Under the pieces are notes generated by a model, which made no database searches, was not told the origin of the DNA, and worked only from the letters and a program-made list of their open reading frames with translations. DNA of 46,809 nt from positions 1-46,809 of the forward strand of contig NZ_CAKZKO010000143.1 in assembly GCF_937123705.1 (NCBI RefSeq), written 5' to 3'. Both the position numbers and the translations under genes were made by a program. Origin of the DNA: an uncultured Paraglaciecola sp. Lineage in GTDB: Bacteria; Pseudomonadota; Gammaproteobacteria; Enterobacterales; Alteromonadaceae. Positions 1 through 8,886 of the stretch are shown here, one piece after another (the first letter of the stretch is position 1; each line of letters begins with the position of its first letter).

Positions 1-533
1 AAGTCGATACGCATATTGGTACCCACTATTGTATGTTTTAGCTTTTTACCTTTGGTATCTGTAACGGCTTGAATATCGAAACCTAATACACTGTCTTCCA
101 TAAACTGTTGTCTACGTAATGTCCCTAAACTCAATTTGGCCGGTTTATCGCCAGAAGAGTTCGAGGTACCGCCACTTCCAAAAGTGCTCGTCATGGCATC
201 CATTGAATCATTACGAAATTTATTCTGATCTAATTGCAACCATAGATATTTAAGAGTGTCGGGAGAATTGTTGTGGTAAGTAATCTCTTGGCTTGCTTCT
301 AATCGACGTTTATCTTCGTCCAATTTAGCCCTAATTTTATAATCAACTTGTTGTTGCCAATATTCATGACCCGGCTCACCAGCCGCATTTCGATAAACGT
401 TAGGCGTAGGCAGTGTTTCATCCAATTGACGAAACTTATCTTCAAAATTGCCCTTGGTTTGACTAATGGCTGCATTTGCGGCCCCAATAGTGGTAAACGA
501 CAGCACAGCTATCGTAATGAGTTTTCTAAACAT
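1..533 (-). CDS. M1-family metallopeptidase, N-terminal part (cut by window edge)
   Basis: The reading frame stays open from an ATG at 533 to the left edge, giving 177 residues of the N-terminus. It opens with a signal peptide (MFRKLITIAVLSFTTIGAANA), so the product is exported. The following segment, with VDYKIRAKLDEDKRRLEASQ and then ITYHNNSPDTLKYLWLQLDQN-type text, resembles the N-terminal beta domain of M1 (gluzincin) aminopeptidases, where a substrate-anchoring sandwich precedes the catalytic domain. The zinc motif HEXXH would lie beyond the edge and cannot be checked. It is transcribed away from proB across a 266-base gap. The assignment rests on family resemblance of the beta domain only; another exported protein with a similar fold is possible. 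Confidence 0.65.
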   Translation of the reverse strand, partial: MFRKLITIAVLSFTTIGAANAAISQTKGNFEDKFRQLDETLPTPNVYRNAAGEPGHEYWQQQVDYKIRAKLDEDKRRLEASQEITYHNNSPDTLKYLWLQLDQNKFRNDSMDAMTSTFGSGGTSNSSGDKPAKLSLGTLRRQQFMEDSVLGFDIQAVTDTKGKKLKHTIVGTNMRID

Positions 534-799
534 AATGTTCCCTAGTTATCGTAAAAATAAACCGATGATGCTGTTATTATTTTTATTTGCTATCTAACAT
601 TTTATAATAAATTTATTAACAATTCTTAGGGAAATTAACCTGTATTAAGAAGGTTTGTTTGTATTATTAGGTCAAAACTACTGTTTTTGAATGATTTGCT
701 TGGTTATTATTTCATTTTTAAACCATAGCTTATAACTACAATAGCTTGTTAATCGGTTGTTTTATCGTAATCTAGAAACAAAATGTAGCGAGGAAAAGT

Positions 800-1897
800 A
801 TGTATCAGGCCAATTGGAAGCGGGCAGTCATTAAAGTCGGAAGTAGCCTAATTGCGCCTAACAATAATCAATGTAGCCAAGAGTACCTTGGGCCTATCGC
901 AGAATTTATTAGCACCAGCCGCAAACAAGGAAAACAAGTGATTTTGGTTTCTTCAGGCAGTGTTGCGGCGGGAAGGGGTAAAATTAGGCATAAACACCGT
1001 CCTTCAATCACTGAAAAGCAAGCCATGGCGGCTATTGGTCAAACCCAGATGATGGCCAATTGGGCCGGTTTGTTTGATTTTGATTGTGCCCAGATGTTAT
1101 TAACCTCCGACGATTTACACAATCGTAGCCGTTATGTAAATATCAAAAATACCTTGCGTGAACTACTTAAAAATCATGCACTACCTATAGTGAACGAAAA
1201 TGACACTGTGGCCATTAACGAACTTAAAGTGGGTGACAACGATAATCTGGCCGCCTACACCGCTTTAGTAGCAGAAGCCGATACTCTTATTATTTGTTCT
1301 GATATCAATGGGTTATATGATGCAGACCCCAGATACAACACTAATGCGCAGTTAATACCTGAAGTTGCCACTATTGATAGTCGCATCTACCAGTTAGCGG
1401 GCGGTGCTGGCAGTGATATGGGTACAGGTGGCATGCAAACTAAAATTCAAGCGGCGCAAAAGTGTGTGGACTCAGGCATTCAAACCCTAATTGTTAACGG
1501 TCGCGATAAAAATGTGTTTACTGAGTTGGCTAAAGGACGCTCACCCGGCACCTTGTTTATTCCCAACAAAAGTTTAGATAATGCCCGTGACAACTGGCTC
1601 AGGCATACCTTAAAAGCCAAGGGCAGCATAGAAATCGATCAAGGGGCGCAGCAAGCCTTGTTGCAACACGGAGCGTCTTTGTTGCCATCGGGTATTATTA
1701 AGGTAAGCGGCCAATTTTCATCGGGCGAAGCGGTGAACATTACCTACAACAATACCGCTATAGCTAAAGGTATTGTGCTGTATGGCGCCACCGATTTAGC
1801 GGCAATAAAGGGCCTAAACAGCCAAAACATTGAAGCAAGCTTGGGGTATTTTTTGGGTGAAGTGGCCATTCATCGTGATGACTTAGTATTACTTTAA
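800..1897 (+). CDS. proB: Glutamate 5-kinase ProB
   Basis: ATP-dependent phosphorylation of glutamate to glutamyl 5-phosphate, the first and normally proline-inhibited step of proline synthesis in the cytoplasm. The 365 residues match the usual length. The amino acid kinase domain fills the first ~260 residues (IKVGSSLI near residue 10, VNENDTVA and GDNDNLAA in the middle, GTGGMQTKIQAA near 210). A PUA domain follows to the C-terminus, as in E. coli. A GAGG-like ribosome site precedes the ATG. proA follows after 48 bases in the same direction, so the pair is almost certainly one operon. Confidence 0.97.
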   Translation: MYQANWKRAVIKVGSSLIAPNNNQCSQEYLGPIAEFISTSRKQGKQVILVSSGSVAAGRGKIRHKHRPSITEKQAMAAIGQTQMMANWAGLFDFDCAQMLLTSDDLHNRSRYVNIKNTLRELLKNHALPIVNENDTVAINELKVGDNDNLAAYTALVAEADTLIICSDINGLYDADPRYNTNAQLIPEVATIDSRIYQLAGGAGSDMGTGGMQTKIQAAQKCVDSGIQTLIVNGRDKNVFTELAKGRSPGTLFIPNKSLDNARDNWLRHTLKAKGSIEIDQGAQQALLQHGASLLPSGIIKVSGQFSSGEAVNITYNNTAIAKGIVLYGATDLAAIKGLNSQNIEASLGYFLGEVAIHRDDLVLL

Positions 1898-1945
1898 ATA
1901 TCACCCTTACCTGTTAGATAAAATTTTTAAATAAGGATCAAGACG

Positions 1946-3196
1946 ATGAGTTTTTCAATTGCCGATGCGGCGCACAGTGCCAAAAGGGCTGCTCGACAGG
2001 TTGCTAACTTGTCGGCGCCACAAAAAAATCAACTATTAGCCGACATTGCCCAAGCACTGGTGGCTAACACTCATAGCATATTGATTGCCAACAATAAGGA
2101 CGTAGCCTTAGGGAAAGAAAACGGCCTAGATGAGGCCATGTTAGACCGGCTGGCACTTAATGCCGAGAGTATTCAAGGCATTGCCGATGCAGTACTTGAG
2201 ATTGCAGGTCAAGAAGATCCTGTGGGCAATATCGCCAATATCAAACGTATGCCCAGTGGCATTCAAGTGGGTAAAATGCGCATTCCCCTTGGCGTGATTG
2301 CGATGATTTATGAATCACGACCTAATGTGACCATAGACGCCGCAGCTTTGTGTTTAAAGGCGGGTAATGCAGTGATTTTGCGCGGAGGTAAAGAATCCCT
2401 GCATTCTAATTTAGCCTTGGCGAAATGTATCGAAATGGCTTTAGCTAAGCAGCAACTAGACCCTGCGGCTGTAGTGGTAGTGCCAGACACAGACCGAGCA
2501 GTAATGAACGAGTTAATGACCCTTAACGAGTCCATTGACTTAATTATTCCAAGAGGGGGCGAAGGGTTAATTCGCTTTGTATCCGAAAACAGCCGCATTC
2601 CGGTTATTCAGCATTTTAAAGGGGTGTGCCATTTGTATGTCGACAGCGCAGCCGATGAAGCCAAAGCCTTAGCTTTACTCGAAAATGGTAAAACCCAACG
2701 CACAGGCGTGTGTAATTCTCTCGAAACCTTGTTAGTACATCAAGATATTGCCCCTAGGTTTTTGCCTAAAGCCGCAGCCTTGTTAGCCCAGCACCAAACC
2801 CTTGTTCATGCTTGTGAGAACAGCATTAGCTACTTCAATGGCGCACAACACGCCACTAAAGAAGACTGGCATGCCGAATATCTCGCCATGGAAATAGCAG
2901 TAAAAGTTGTGGTGGATTTTGACCAAGCCATCGCTCACATAGAAGAATATGGTTCGGGCCATACTGAGGTGATTGTCAGCCAAGATTACTCAAAAACCCA
3001 AGCCTTTATCCGCAGAGTTGATTCGGCCGTAGTGATGGCCAATGCCTCGTCGCGTTTCTCGGATGGTGGGCAACTTGGTCTAGGCGCTGAGATTGGTATC
3101 TCCACCAGCAAATTGCATGCGTATGGGCCTATGGGTGCGGAATCTCTTACCACTGAAAAGTTTATTGTGATGGGTGATGGTGAAGTACGTAGCTAA
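1946..3196 (+). CDS. proA: Gamma-glutamyl phosphate reductase ProA
   Basis: NADPH-dependent reduction of glutamyl 5-phosphate to glutamate semialdehyde, the second proline step. The 416 residues match the family and show an aldehyde-dehydrogenase-like fold, with the catalytic cysteine at about residue 256 in QRTGVCNSLETLL and conserved YESRPNVT and GGKESLHSN motifs. An AAGGA ribosome site precedes the ATG. It is the second gene of a proBA operon, where the two enzymes are thought to channel a labile intermediate. It converges with the TonB-dependent receptor gene downstream. No oddities were seen. Confidence 0.97.
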   Translation: MSFSIADAAHSAKRAARQVANLSAPQKNQLLADIAQALVANTHSILIANNKDVALGKENGLDEAMLDRLALNAESIQGIADAVLEIAGQEDPVGNIANIKRMPSGIQVGKMRIPLGVIAMIYESRPNVTIDAAALCLKAGNAVILRGGKESLHSNLALAKCIEMALAKQQLDPAAVVVVPDTDRAVMNELMTLNESIDLIIPRGGEGLIRFVSENSRIPVIQHFKGVCHLYVDSAADEAKALALLENGKTQRTGVCNSLETLLVHQDIAPRFLPKAAALLAQHQTLVHACENSISYFNGAQHATKEDWHAEYLAMEIAVKVVVDFDQAIAHIEEYGSGHTEVIVSQDYSKTQAFIRRVDSAVVMANASSRFSDGGQLGLGAEIGISTSKLHAYGPMGAESLTTEKFIVMGDGEVRS

Positions 3197-3230
3197 CTTA
3201 TTGGCTACCTCAAACATTTATATTGACTCA

Positions 3231-3258
3231 TAAAAAAAGCCCCACCAAAAGGTGGGGC
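3231..3258 (-). terminator. Rho-independent terminator of the TonB receptor gene
   Basis: A perfect 8-bp stem (GCCCCACC at 3239-3246 with GGTGGGGC at 3251-3258) has a 4-base loop. Read on the minus strand it is followed at once by seven T residues, the classic intrinsic terminator. It lies 45 bases beyond the stop of the receptor gene. On the plus strand only AAAA follows the stem, so it should not stop proBA transcripts efficiently. Confidence 0.9.
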
Positions 3259-3302
3259 AAAAGTACCTGAGGACACAATTCAGGGTTTAGACACACTTAA
3301 TA

Positions 3303-5780
3303 TTATTCGAAACGATACGTCACGCGAACACCATAAGTGCGTGGATCAAGGTAAGTTGGTGTGCGGTAACGACCGACTAAAGAGTTGTCCACACCTAAGC
3401 CTGTGATGGACGCTTCATCTGAGACATTTTTAACGTAAAGTTCAAACTCCCACTTTTCGTTTGCGAGATCGCGCACAGTTACGCTAACGTCTGACTGAGA
3501 CCAATCATCTTGCTTATCGGTCTTGATGTTATACAAACGAGAGTAATAGCTATCTTGCCAGTATGTTTGCGCGCGATAGGTGATGTCCCAGTTATCACTT
3601 AATTCATGACTGTACTGGATGCCAAATTGCACAGAGCTTTCAGGCGAATACTGTAAAGAATTCCCTTGTAAGTTGACTGGCCCTGAGCCTGAAGGTGATG
3701 AAATATCCGGCGAAGTTAGGAAATCATCGACAATTTCAGAATCAAGTAATGAGAGATTAAGGTTAACCCGAAATCCATCAATAGGCGCTGCAACAAATTC
3801 AAATTCTGCCCCTTTAACTTCGGCATCAACGTTAGTGTTAAATGTGGTGCCATCACCTAAAATACCTCCAACTTGCAACCCATCATACTTATACATAAAT
3901 GCGGTTACGTTGGCTTGAAAGGTACGATCTAATAACGTGTTTTTGGTCCCTACTTCTAACGCATTGATATATTCAGGATCAAAGGTTGGGAAAGACGAGT
4001 CACTGGCGCCAGGGTTTATACCGCCGCCTTTATAGCCTCGAGATAAGGTACCGAAAAACAAGGTTTCGTCTGTTGCTTCTATATCAGGGGTATAGGCAAA
4101 ACCAAGCTTACCGGTAAATTCTTCCCATTCGCCTTCACCGTATTTAAAGGTGCTTTCCATATCAAAGTCACTGGTTAGGTATGAGCCCGGTGCCATTGGA
4201 AAAACATCTAGGGAAGAATAGGTCCTCGTTTTTGTATACTTCTCTTCTTCAGTGTAGCGGATACCGACAGTTAACTTGAAATCTTCAGAGACATCATAAT
4301 AACCTTCAGTAAATATTGCCCAAGAGTCTGTTTCGACTATAGGCGTATCAAAGGTAAAGGCGCCAAGTTCATCAGGTAACGCTTTAAATGCTGCAATAGC
4401 CGTCACTTCTGGGATATGAAACTTAATTAAGCTTTCGCCTTCATATTTTAGATAAAAGGCGCCGGCAGTATAGTTAAACGGTCCGTCTAAATATGACGCA
4501 ACCCTAAATTCTTGGCTCCATTGCTTGCTTGCACCGCCATCGGTACGGGTTGAACTATGGCGGGTGGTGAGCTCAGTGCGCCCTTCTGGTAGCAACAACG
4601 TCTGAGGAACCAGCATCGCATCTGAACCATCAGAGTTATCAAAATCTCGATAAGCTAGATCTTCTCTATCATGGTAAGCCGATACTGAGGTAAAGACGTA
4701 ATCACTAAATTCATAATTAAATTCAAATGAAAGGAGCAGGTGTTCGCTATTAAAAGTCGGTTGGTAGTCTGTCCCTACTTTTCTTGGATCGCCGCCGGTA
4801 GTTTTGGCAGAGCCATCGAGGTTGGTATTCCAAAAGTCTGGTCGAGTGCCGTAACCAAGAGAAGCATACAATCCAGCTAACGCACCATTGGCTAATGAGC
4901 CATCTGTGAAACTTGTGTTAGGGAATTCGTTGCCAAGCGTTTCACTGTTGTCACAACCCAGTACAGGATCGGCTTTACACAATACACCCACAGTACCACT
5001 GCGATCACTATGCTCTCTAAAATATTGAGCAAATAAAAATCCTTCAGCTTGATCGCTAAATTCGAACGAAGTTGAACTTCTAACCGACCATTGGTCGCGG
5101 CCATCAAGCGTGTCGAAGTCAACATCTTTAGCAATGGTTTCGGAATAACCATCGCGCTTGACTGTATTGAACGCAAAGCGTTGTAACACAGTGTCACTCA
5201 AAGGAACATTGACAAAACCTTTGGTTCTTAGGCCATTGTAATTTGCGATATCCGTTGTAATTGATGCTTCAAGTACATCGGTCGGGCGTTTTGTAATAGT
5301 GTTAACCACGCCAGCAGTGGTATTACGGCCAAAAAGTGTGCCTTGTGGACCACGTAACACTTCAACTGCCTGTACATCGTAAAACTCATTTTGTGAGGCG
5401 TTTCTGGTGACATATACACCATTGACGTGTACACCCATACCCGGATCGGCAGTTGACGATACGGCGGTGTTACCTACGCCCCGTACACTATAAGAGCCTC
5501 CGCCTGAGACCATAGCATTAGGTACGGCAAACTGCATATCAGCGGGGTCTTGAATATCTTGATCTTCCAACATTGATTCGTTAAATGCACTGATTGCGAT
5601 AGGCGTTTCTTGAAGTGAAGAAACACGTTTTTGAGCGGTAACTTGGATCACTTCTAAGCCAGTTGCTTCATCATCAGGGCTAGTCTGAGCTTGGTTAACT
5701 TCCTGAGCGATAGCGGAAAGGGCAAATGGTATCGCTGAGGCTGCTGCGAAAAGGCGTTTATAAAGTCTAATGTGCGTCAT
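3303..5780 (-). CDS. TonB-dependent outer-membrane receptor
   Basis: An 825-residue outer-membrane active transporter driven by TonB. A signal peptide ends near AIAQ (residue 26). A TonB-box-like stretch (LEVIQVTAQKR) follows, then the plug domain with the hallmark EVLRGPQGTLFGRNTTAG, then a beta-barrel to the C-terminus, which ends YRFE. A clear GGAG ribosome site lies 7 bases before the ATG, and a strong terminator follows the stop. The family is often labelled siderophore receptor, but members of this type also import catabolic substrates. The adjacent SDR, PQQ dehydrogenase, VOC protein, hydrolase and TetR gene favour a carbon substrate here. That substrate is not identifiable from the sequence. 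Confidence 0.93.
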   Translation of the reverse strand: MTHIRLYKRLFAAASAIPFALSAIAQEVNQAQTSPDDEATGLEVIQVTAQKRVSSLQETPIAISAFNESMLEDQDIQDPADMQFAVPNAMVSGGGSYSVRGVGNTAVSSTADPGMGVHVNGVYVTRNASQNEFYDVQAVEVLRGPQGTLFGRNTTAGVVNTITKRPTDVLEASITTDIANYNGLRTKGFVNVPLSDTVLQRFAFNTVKRDGYSETIAKDVDFDTLDGRDQWSVRSSTSFEFSDQAEGFLFAQYFREHSDRSGTVGVLCKADPVLGCDNSETLGNEFPNTSFTDGSLANGALAGLYASLGYGTRPDFWNTNLDGSAKTTGGDPRKVGTDYQPTFNSEHLLLSFEFNYEFSDYVFTSVSAYHDREDLAYRDFDNSDGSDAMLVPQTLLLPEGRTELTTRHSSTRTDGGASKQWSQEFRVASYLDGPFNYTAGAFYLKYEGESLIKFHIPEVTAIAAFKALPDELGAFTFDTPIVETDSWAIFTEGYYDVSEDFKLTVGIRYTEEEKYTKTRTYSSLDVFPMAPGSYLTSDFDMESTFKYGEGEWEEFTGKLGFAYTPDIEATDETLFFGTLSRGYKGGGINPGASDSSFPTFDPEYINALEVGTKNTLLDRTFQANVTAFMYKYDGLQVGGILGDGTTFNTNVDAEVKGAEFEFVAAPIDGFRVNLNLSLLDSEIVDDFLTSPDISSPSGSGPVNLQGNSLQYSPESSVQFGIQYSHELSDNWDITYRAQTYWQDSYYSRLYNIKTDKQDDWSQSDVSVTVRDLANEKWEFELYVKNVSDEASITGLGVDNSLVGRYRTPTYLDPRTYGVRVTYRFE

Positions 5781-5901
5781 GATTAAGCTCCAATGGGTTT
5801 TCTTAAAGGTATTAATTAAGGGAGTTATTTTGCATTAGAGGCTAATTCTACAGTCGCAATTATTACACCCCGCCAATAATAATGGCTACGTTATTGTAAC
5901 A

Positions 5902-5917
5902 ATTGACAATAGTCAAT
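5902..5917. promoter_or_regulatory. Inverted repeat upstream of the TonB receptor gene
   Basis: Perfect 6-bp arms ATTGAC (5902-5907) and GTCAAT (5912-5917) flank AATA, 121 bases upstream of the receptor start. Each arm contains TTGAC, so the site could be a -35 element as well as a regulator-binding palindrome. The same two hexamers occur 22 bases apart (6857-6862 and 6885-6890) between the divergent SDR and PQQ genes, which hints at shared control. This is an inference from sequence only. Confidence 0.35.
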
Positions 5918-6054
5918 AGTTGTTTGTTATAAAAATGTAGAAAATTTATAGTAAACCATTAAGTTGCGTGCCAAAATTTAACTTTTGTCATGCAAAACAA
6001 TGGTTTATTCCATGGATGCTTTGGGTTTAGTTGTTGCCTTATTGTAAAATAGTG

Positions 6055-6822
6055 CTAAAAGTTAACGTTTTTGATGGTGCCGCCGTCTACACGTAAATTA
6101 GCACCCGTGATGTTTGAAGCCGCAGGACTAGCCAAAAATACTGCCGCATTGGCAACTTCTTGGGAGGTACCTAATCGATTAAATACCGATAATGCAGCAG
6201 CCCGCTTAAATAAGTCAGGTTTGTGTTTTTCAACCCCTTGCCAGAAGCCATTCTCATGGTAAATTGGGCCTGGAGAGACTAGGTTAACGCGGATGTTATC
6301 TTTGCCTAGTTTGTTGGCAAGCTGGGTGGCATAAGAGATCAGCGCGGCTTTCATGGCACCATACTCGGTTTCGGTAGGCATGTTAGCTGTCATGATCGAG
6401 GCTATAGATGCAATGTATACTATTGAAGGGCTGTTACCTTGTTTTAAGTGAGGCAAGGCTAGCTCTGTGGCGCGAATATGCTGCAATAAATCCGCTTCAA
6501 AAGCTTGTTTCCAACGTTCAATGCCTTGATATTGATTCATGCTGGTGACGTTACTAACGAAAATATCTAAACCACCAAGCTGCTTTACTGCCGATTCAAA
6601 CCAGCTTGCAAATGCTTCTGCATCGGATACATCCACAGCGCTACCAAAAGCGGTTGCACCTTGATCACGCCAATGGCCTATGGTCCTTTCTAAGGCTTCT
6701 TGGCCACGAGCGCAAGTAGCAATAGATGCACCGTCTTTTAATAAGCTATCAGCTATGGCCATGCCAATTCCACGGCTGCCGCCTGTCACTATGGCCCGTT
6801 TGTTCGCTAAACCCAAATCCAT
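6055..6822 (-). CDS. SDR-family oxidoreductase
   Basis: A 255-residue classical short-chain dehydrogenase/reductase without a signal peptide, so a cytoplasmic NAD(P)-dependent alcohol/ketone enzyme. The nucleotide-binding TGGSRGIG lies at residues 13-20, and the catalytic Tyr154 and Lys158 form YGAMK with a serine in ASIASI just before. The usual NNAG motif reads SNVT. An AGGA ribosome site lies just before the ATG. It starts 116 bases from the divergent PQQ dehydrogenase gene and reads toward the TonB receptor gene. It is the only enzyme of the island without an export signal, so it probably acts on a product after import. The substrate is unknown. Confidence 0.9.
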   Translation of the reverse strand: MDLGLANKRAIVTGGSRGIGMAIADSLLKDGASIATCARGQEALERTIGHWRDQGATAFGSAVDVSDAEAFASWFESAVKQLGGLDIFVSNVTSMNQYQGIERWKQAFEADLLQHIRATELALPHLKQGNSPSIVYIASIASIMTANMPTETEYGAMKAALISYATQLANKLGKDNIRVNLVSPGPIYHENGFWQGVEKHKPDLFKRAAALSVFNRLGTSQEVANAAVFLASPAASNITGANLRVDGGTIKNVNF

Positions 6823-6938
6823 ATTATTATCCTCGATATTGAGTGATTGAGATATAATTGACTCTATAATTTATTGAACTCGTCGTCAATAAGGTTTACA
6901 TTAATAACAAATGTTAAAAATATCGTTGAGTTTTCACA

Positions 6939-8798
6939 GTGAGATTGAAAGTGGCAATAAGAAGTAGTCGAGTTAATGGGTGTTTTGTGTTGCGTATATT
7001 TACTGTGTTTGGTTTGGGGTTGTTGGGCTCCATGGCAACACAGGCTTCTGAGCAAAACAAAGGCGAACAAATTTTCCAAGCAAGTTGCTCCGCCTGTCAT
7101 ACTGGGGCTTTATTAGAAGCGCCTAAAGTAGAAGCACTAAAGCTTTATCAGCCAGAAAGGATCGTCAAGTCCTTAGAGTCGGGGTTAATGAGCACTATAG
7201 GGATGTCCCTGTCTATGTCGGATAAAGTGGCAGTAGCTGAATACCTAACCGAAAAGAAAGTCTCAGAAGAGAGTCACAAATTATCGGCATACAGCTGTAA
7301 CAGCACAGATCTTAAAACACCACAGCAACCCTCTGATTTAGTGTGGAATGGCTGGGGAGGAAAAGCTGGCAATAACCGCCATCAAGCAAATGCACCCGGT
7401 TTAACAACCAAAAGTGTTGCTAATTTAAAATTGAAGTGGGCCTTTGCCTTTCCAGACACCACCAGAGTACGAGCCCAACCTATAGTCACCGAAGATATGG
7501 TGTATGTGGGTAGTCAGTCGGGCACAGTTTATGCGTTAGATACTGAAACCGGTTGTGTGCACTGGGAACACAAATCCCAAGCCGAAATACGCGGTGCCAT
7601 GTTCTTACAAGGCAACCACTTATTATTTGGTGATTTAGAAGGCAGCGCCCACGCTATCGATGTACAAACAGGTAAGTTGTTGTGGAGTACCAAAGTACAC
7701 CCTAGCCCACTAGCGGTTGTCACGGGTTCGGTGATTGCCGATGGTTCCAAAGTGTATGTGCCTGTGTCTTCACTAGAAATTATCCCAGCCGCAAGAGCAG
7801 ATTATGAATGTTGTTCATTTAGAGGTGCAGTGGTTGCCCTTGATATTAAAACTGGCAAAAAAGTGTGGACTAGCTACACAGTGGACGAGCCTAAACCTAC
7901 TTATAAATCGTCAGTAGGCACCCAACAACATGGACCATCAGGCGCGCCTGTTTGGTCTGGCCCCACTTTAGATGCAAAACGTAATTTATTGTATGCCACC
8001 ACAGGGCAGAATTATTCATCACCTGCTACTGGTACCAGCGATGCCGTGTTGGCAATGGATTTAACCACAGGTGACATAAAATGGGTTACTCAGGTAACCA
8101 AAGCCGACGCGTGGAATGGCGCATGCTCCCGTAATACCCCTAATTGCCCTAAAGAAGATGGCCCCGATTTTGATATAGGTTCTTCGGCGATGTTAAGCAC
8201 TCAAGCCAATGGCAAGCAGCTGCTAATTATCGGTCAAAAGTCGGGCATGGTGTACGCCTTAGATCCTGACGCCAAAGGCGAAATTGTTTGGAAGCAGCGC
8301 GTAGGTAGTGGTGGCACTATGGGAGGCGTTCATTGGGGCATGAGTACTGATAATCAAAAAGTGTTTGTAGGTATATCTGATTTGCCCACTAACAACCCTT
8401 ACGCCGTAGGTGATGCCCACCCGGGCATTCATGGTTTAGATCTGCAAACAGGTGATATTATTTGGCGTAATGACTTACCCAATGTCTGTCCTAAGAAGAT
8501 GAAATTTTTATGCTTCCGTGGTATTTCAGCCGCAGTCTCTAGTTCGCCGGAGCTGGTTTATGCTGGTGGATTAGATGGCATGTTTAGAGTGTTCTCAGCA
8601 GATAAAGGCGACATTCTGTGGGAATACAACACTAAACAGCCAGTGACCAGTGTTAATGGCGTAAAAGGTTTTGGCGGTTCAATTGAGGCCGATGGCCCGG
8701 TGATTGCCAACGGCAAAATATACTTGACTTCTGGCTATGACAAATGGGCCGAAGCTCCGGGTAATTTACTGATGGTGTTTTCTATAGATGGTCAGTAA
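6939..8798 (+). CDS. Exported cytochrome c / PQQ-binding dehydrogenase, polyvinyl-alcohol-dehydrogenase type
   Basis: A periplasmic quinohemoprotein predicted to oxidise an alcohol with PQQ and pass electrons to its own heme c. From the GTG at 6939 it has 619 residues. A hydrophobic export segment (IFTVFGLGLLGSMATQA) is followed by a heme site CSACH at residues 50-54, then an eight-bladed-propeller-type domain from about residue 115 with repeated blade motifs such as VYVGSQSGTVYALD, TGDIKW and GMVYALDP. The order heme c first, propeller second is that of polyvinyl-alcohol dehydrogenase (cytochrome), not of methanol-dehydrogenase-type quinohemoproteins. A second GTG at 6951 is an equally possible start; neither has a good ribosome site. 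It begins a three-gene run of exported enzymes. Polymer or small-alcohol specificity cannot be told. Confidence 0.85.
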   Translation: MRLKVAIRSSRVNGCFVLRIFTVFGLGLLGSMATQASEQNKGEQIFQASCSACHTGALLEAPKVEALKLYQPERIVKSLESGLMSTIGMSLSMSDKVAVAEYLTEKKVSEESHKLSAYSCNSTDLKTPQQPSDLVWNGWGGKAGNNRHQANAPGLTTKSVANLKLKWAFAFPDTTRVRAQPIVTEDMVYVGSQSGTVYALDTETGCVHWEHKSQAEIRGAMFLQGNHLLFGDLEGSAHAIDVQTGKLLWSTKVHPSPLAVVTGSVIADGSKVYVPVSSLEIIPAARADYECCSFRGAVVALDIKTGKKVWTSYTVDEPKPTYKSSVGTQQHGPSGAPVWSGPTLDAKRNLLYATTGQNYSSPATGTSDAVLAMDLTTGDIKWVTQVTKADAWNGACSRNTPNCPKEDGPDFDIGSSAMLSTQANGKQLLIIGQKSGMVYALDPDAKGEIVWKQRVGSGGTMGGVHWGMSTDNQKVFVGISDLPTNNPYAVGDAHPGIHGLDLQTGDIIWRNDLPNVCPKKMKFLCFRGISAAVSSSPELVYAGGLDGMFRVFSADKGDILWEYNTKQPVTSVNGVKGFGGSIEADGPVIANGKIYLTSGYDKWAEAPGNLLMVFSIDGQ

Positions 8799-8836
8799 GT
8801 CAGGTTTTAAATTCACGTTTTTAGATTGAATAAAAA

Positions 8837-8869
8837 ACGCTAAACAAGCCTTGTTTTGGGGGCTAGCGT
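8837..8869 (+). other. Two-part hairpin in the leader between PQQ dehydrogenase and VOC genes
   Basis: Outer arms ACGCTA (8837-8842) and TAGCGT (8864-8869) enclose an inner 6-bp hairpin (AAACAA, loop GCC, TTGTTT). It ends just upstream of the VOC ribosome site. It lacks a T-run after the outer arm. It may be an mRNA processing or stability element that sets the ratio of the two genes, or a weak terminator. The function is inferred. Confidence 0.35.
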
Positions 8870-8886
8870 GTTATTAGGAGAATTTT

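Noticed and set aside
3619..3918. Long open frame opposite the TonB receptor gene (99 codons), with similar ones at 15966-16256, 20477-20854 and 34776-35063
   Set aside because: All lie fully inside strongly supported genes on the other strand, have no ribosome site or recognisable protein features, and are shadows of coding sequence.
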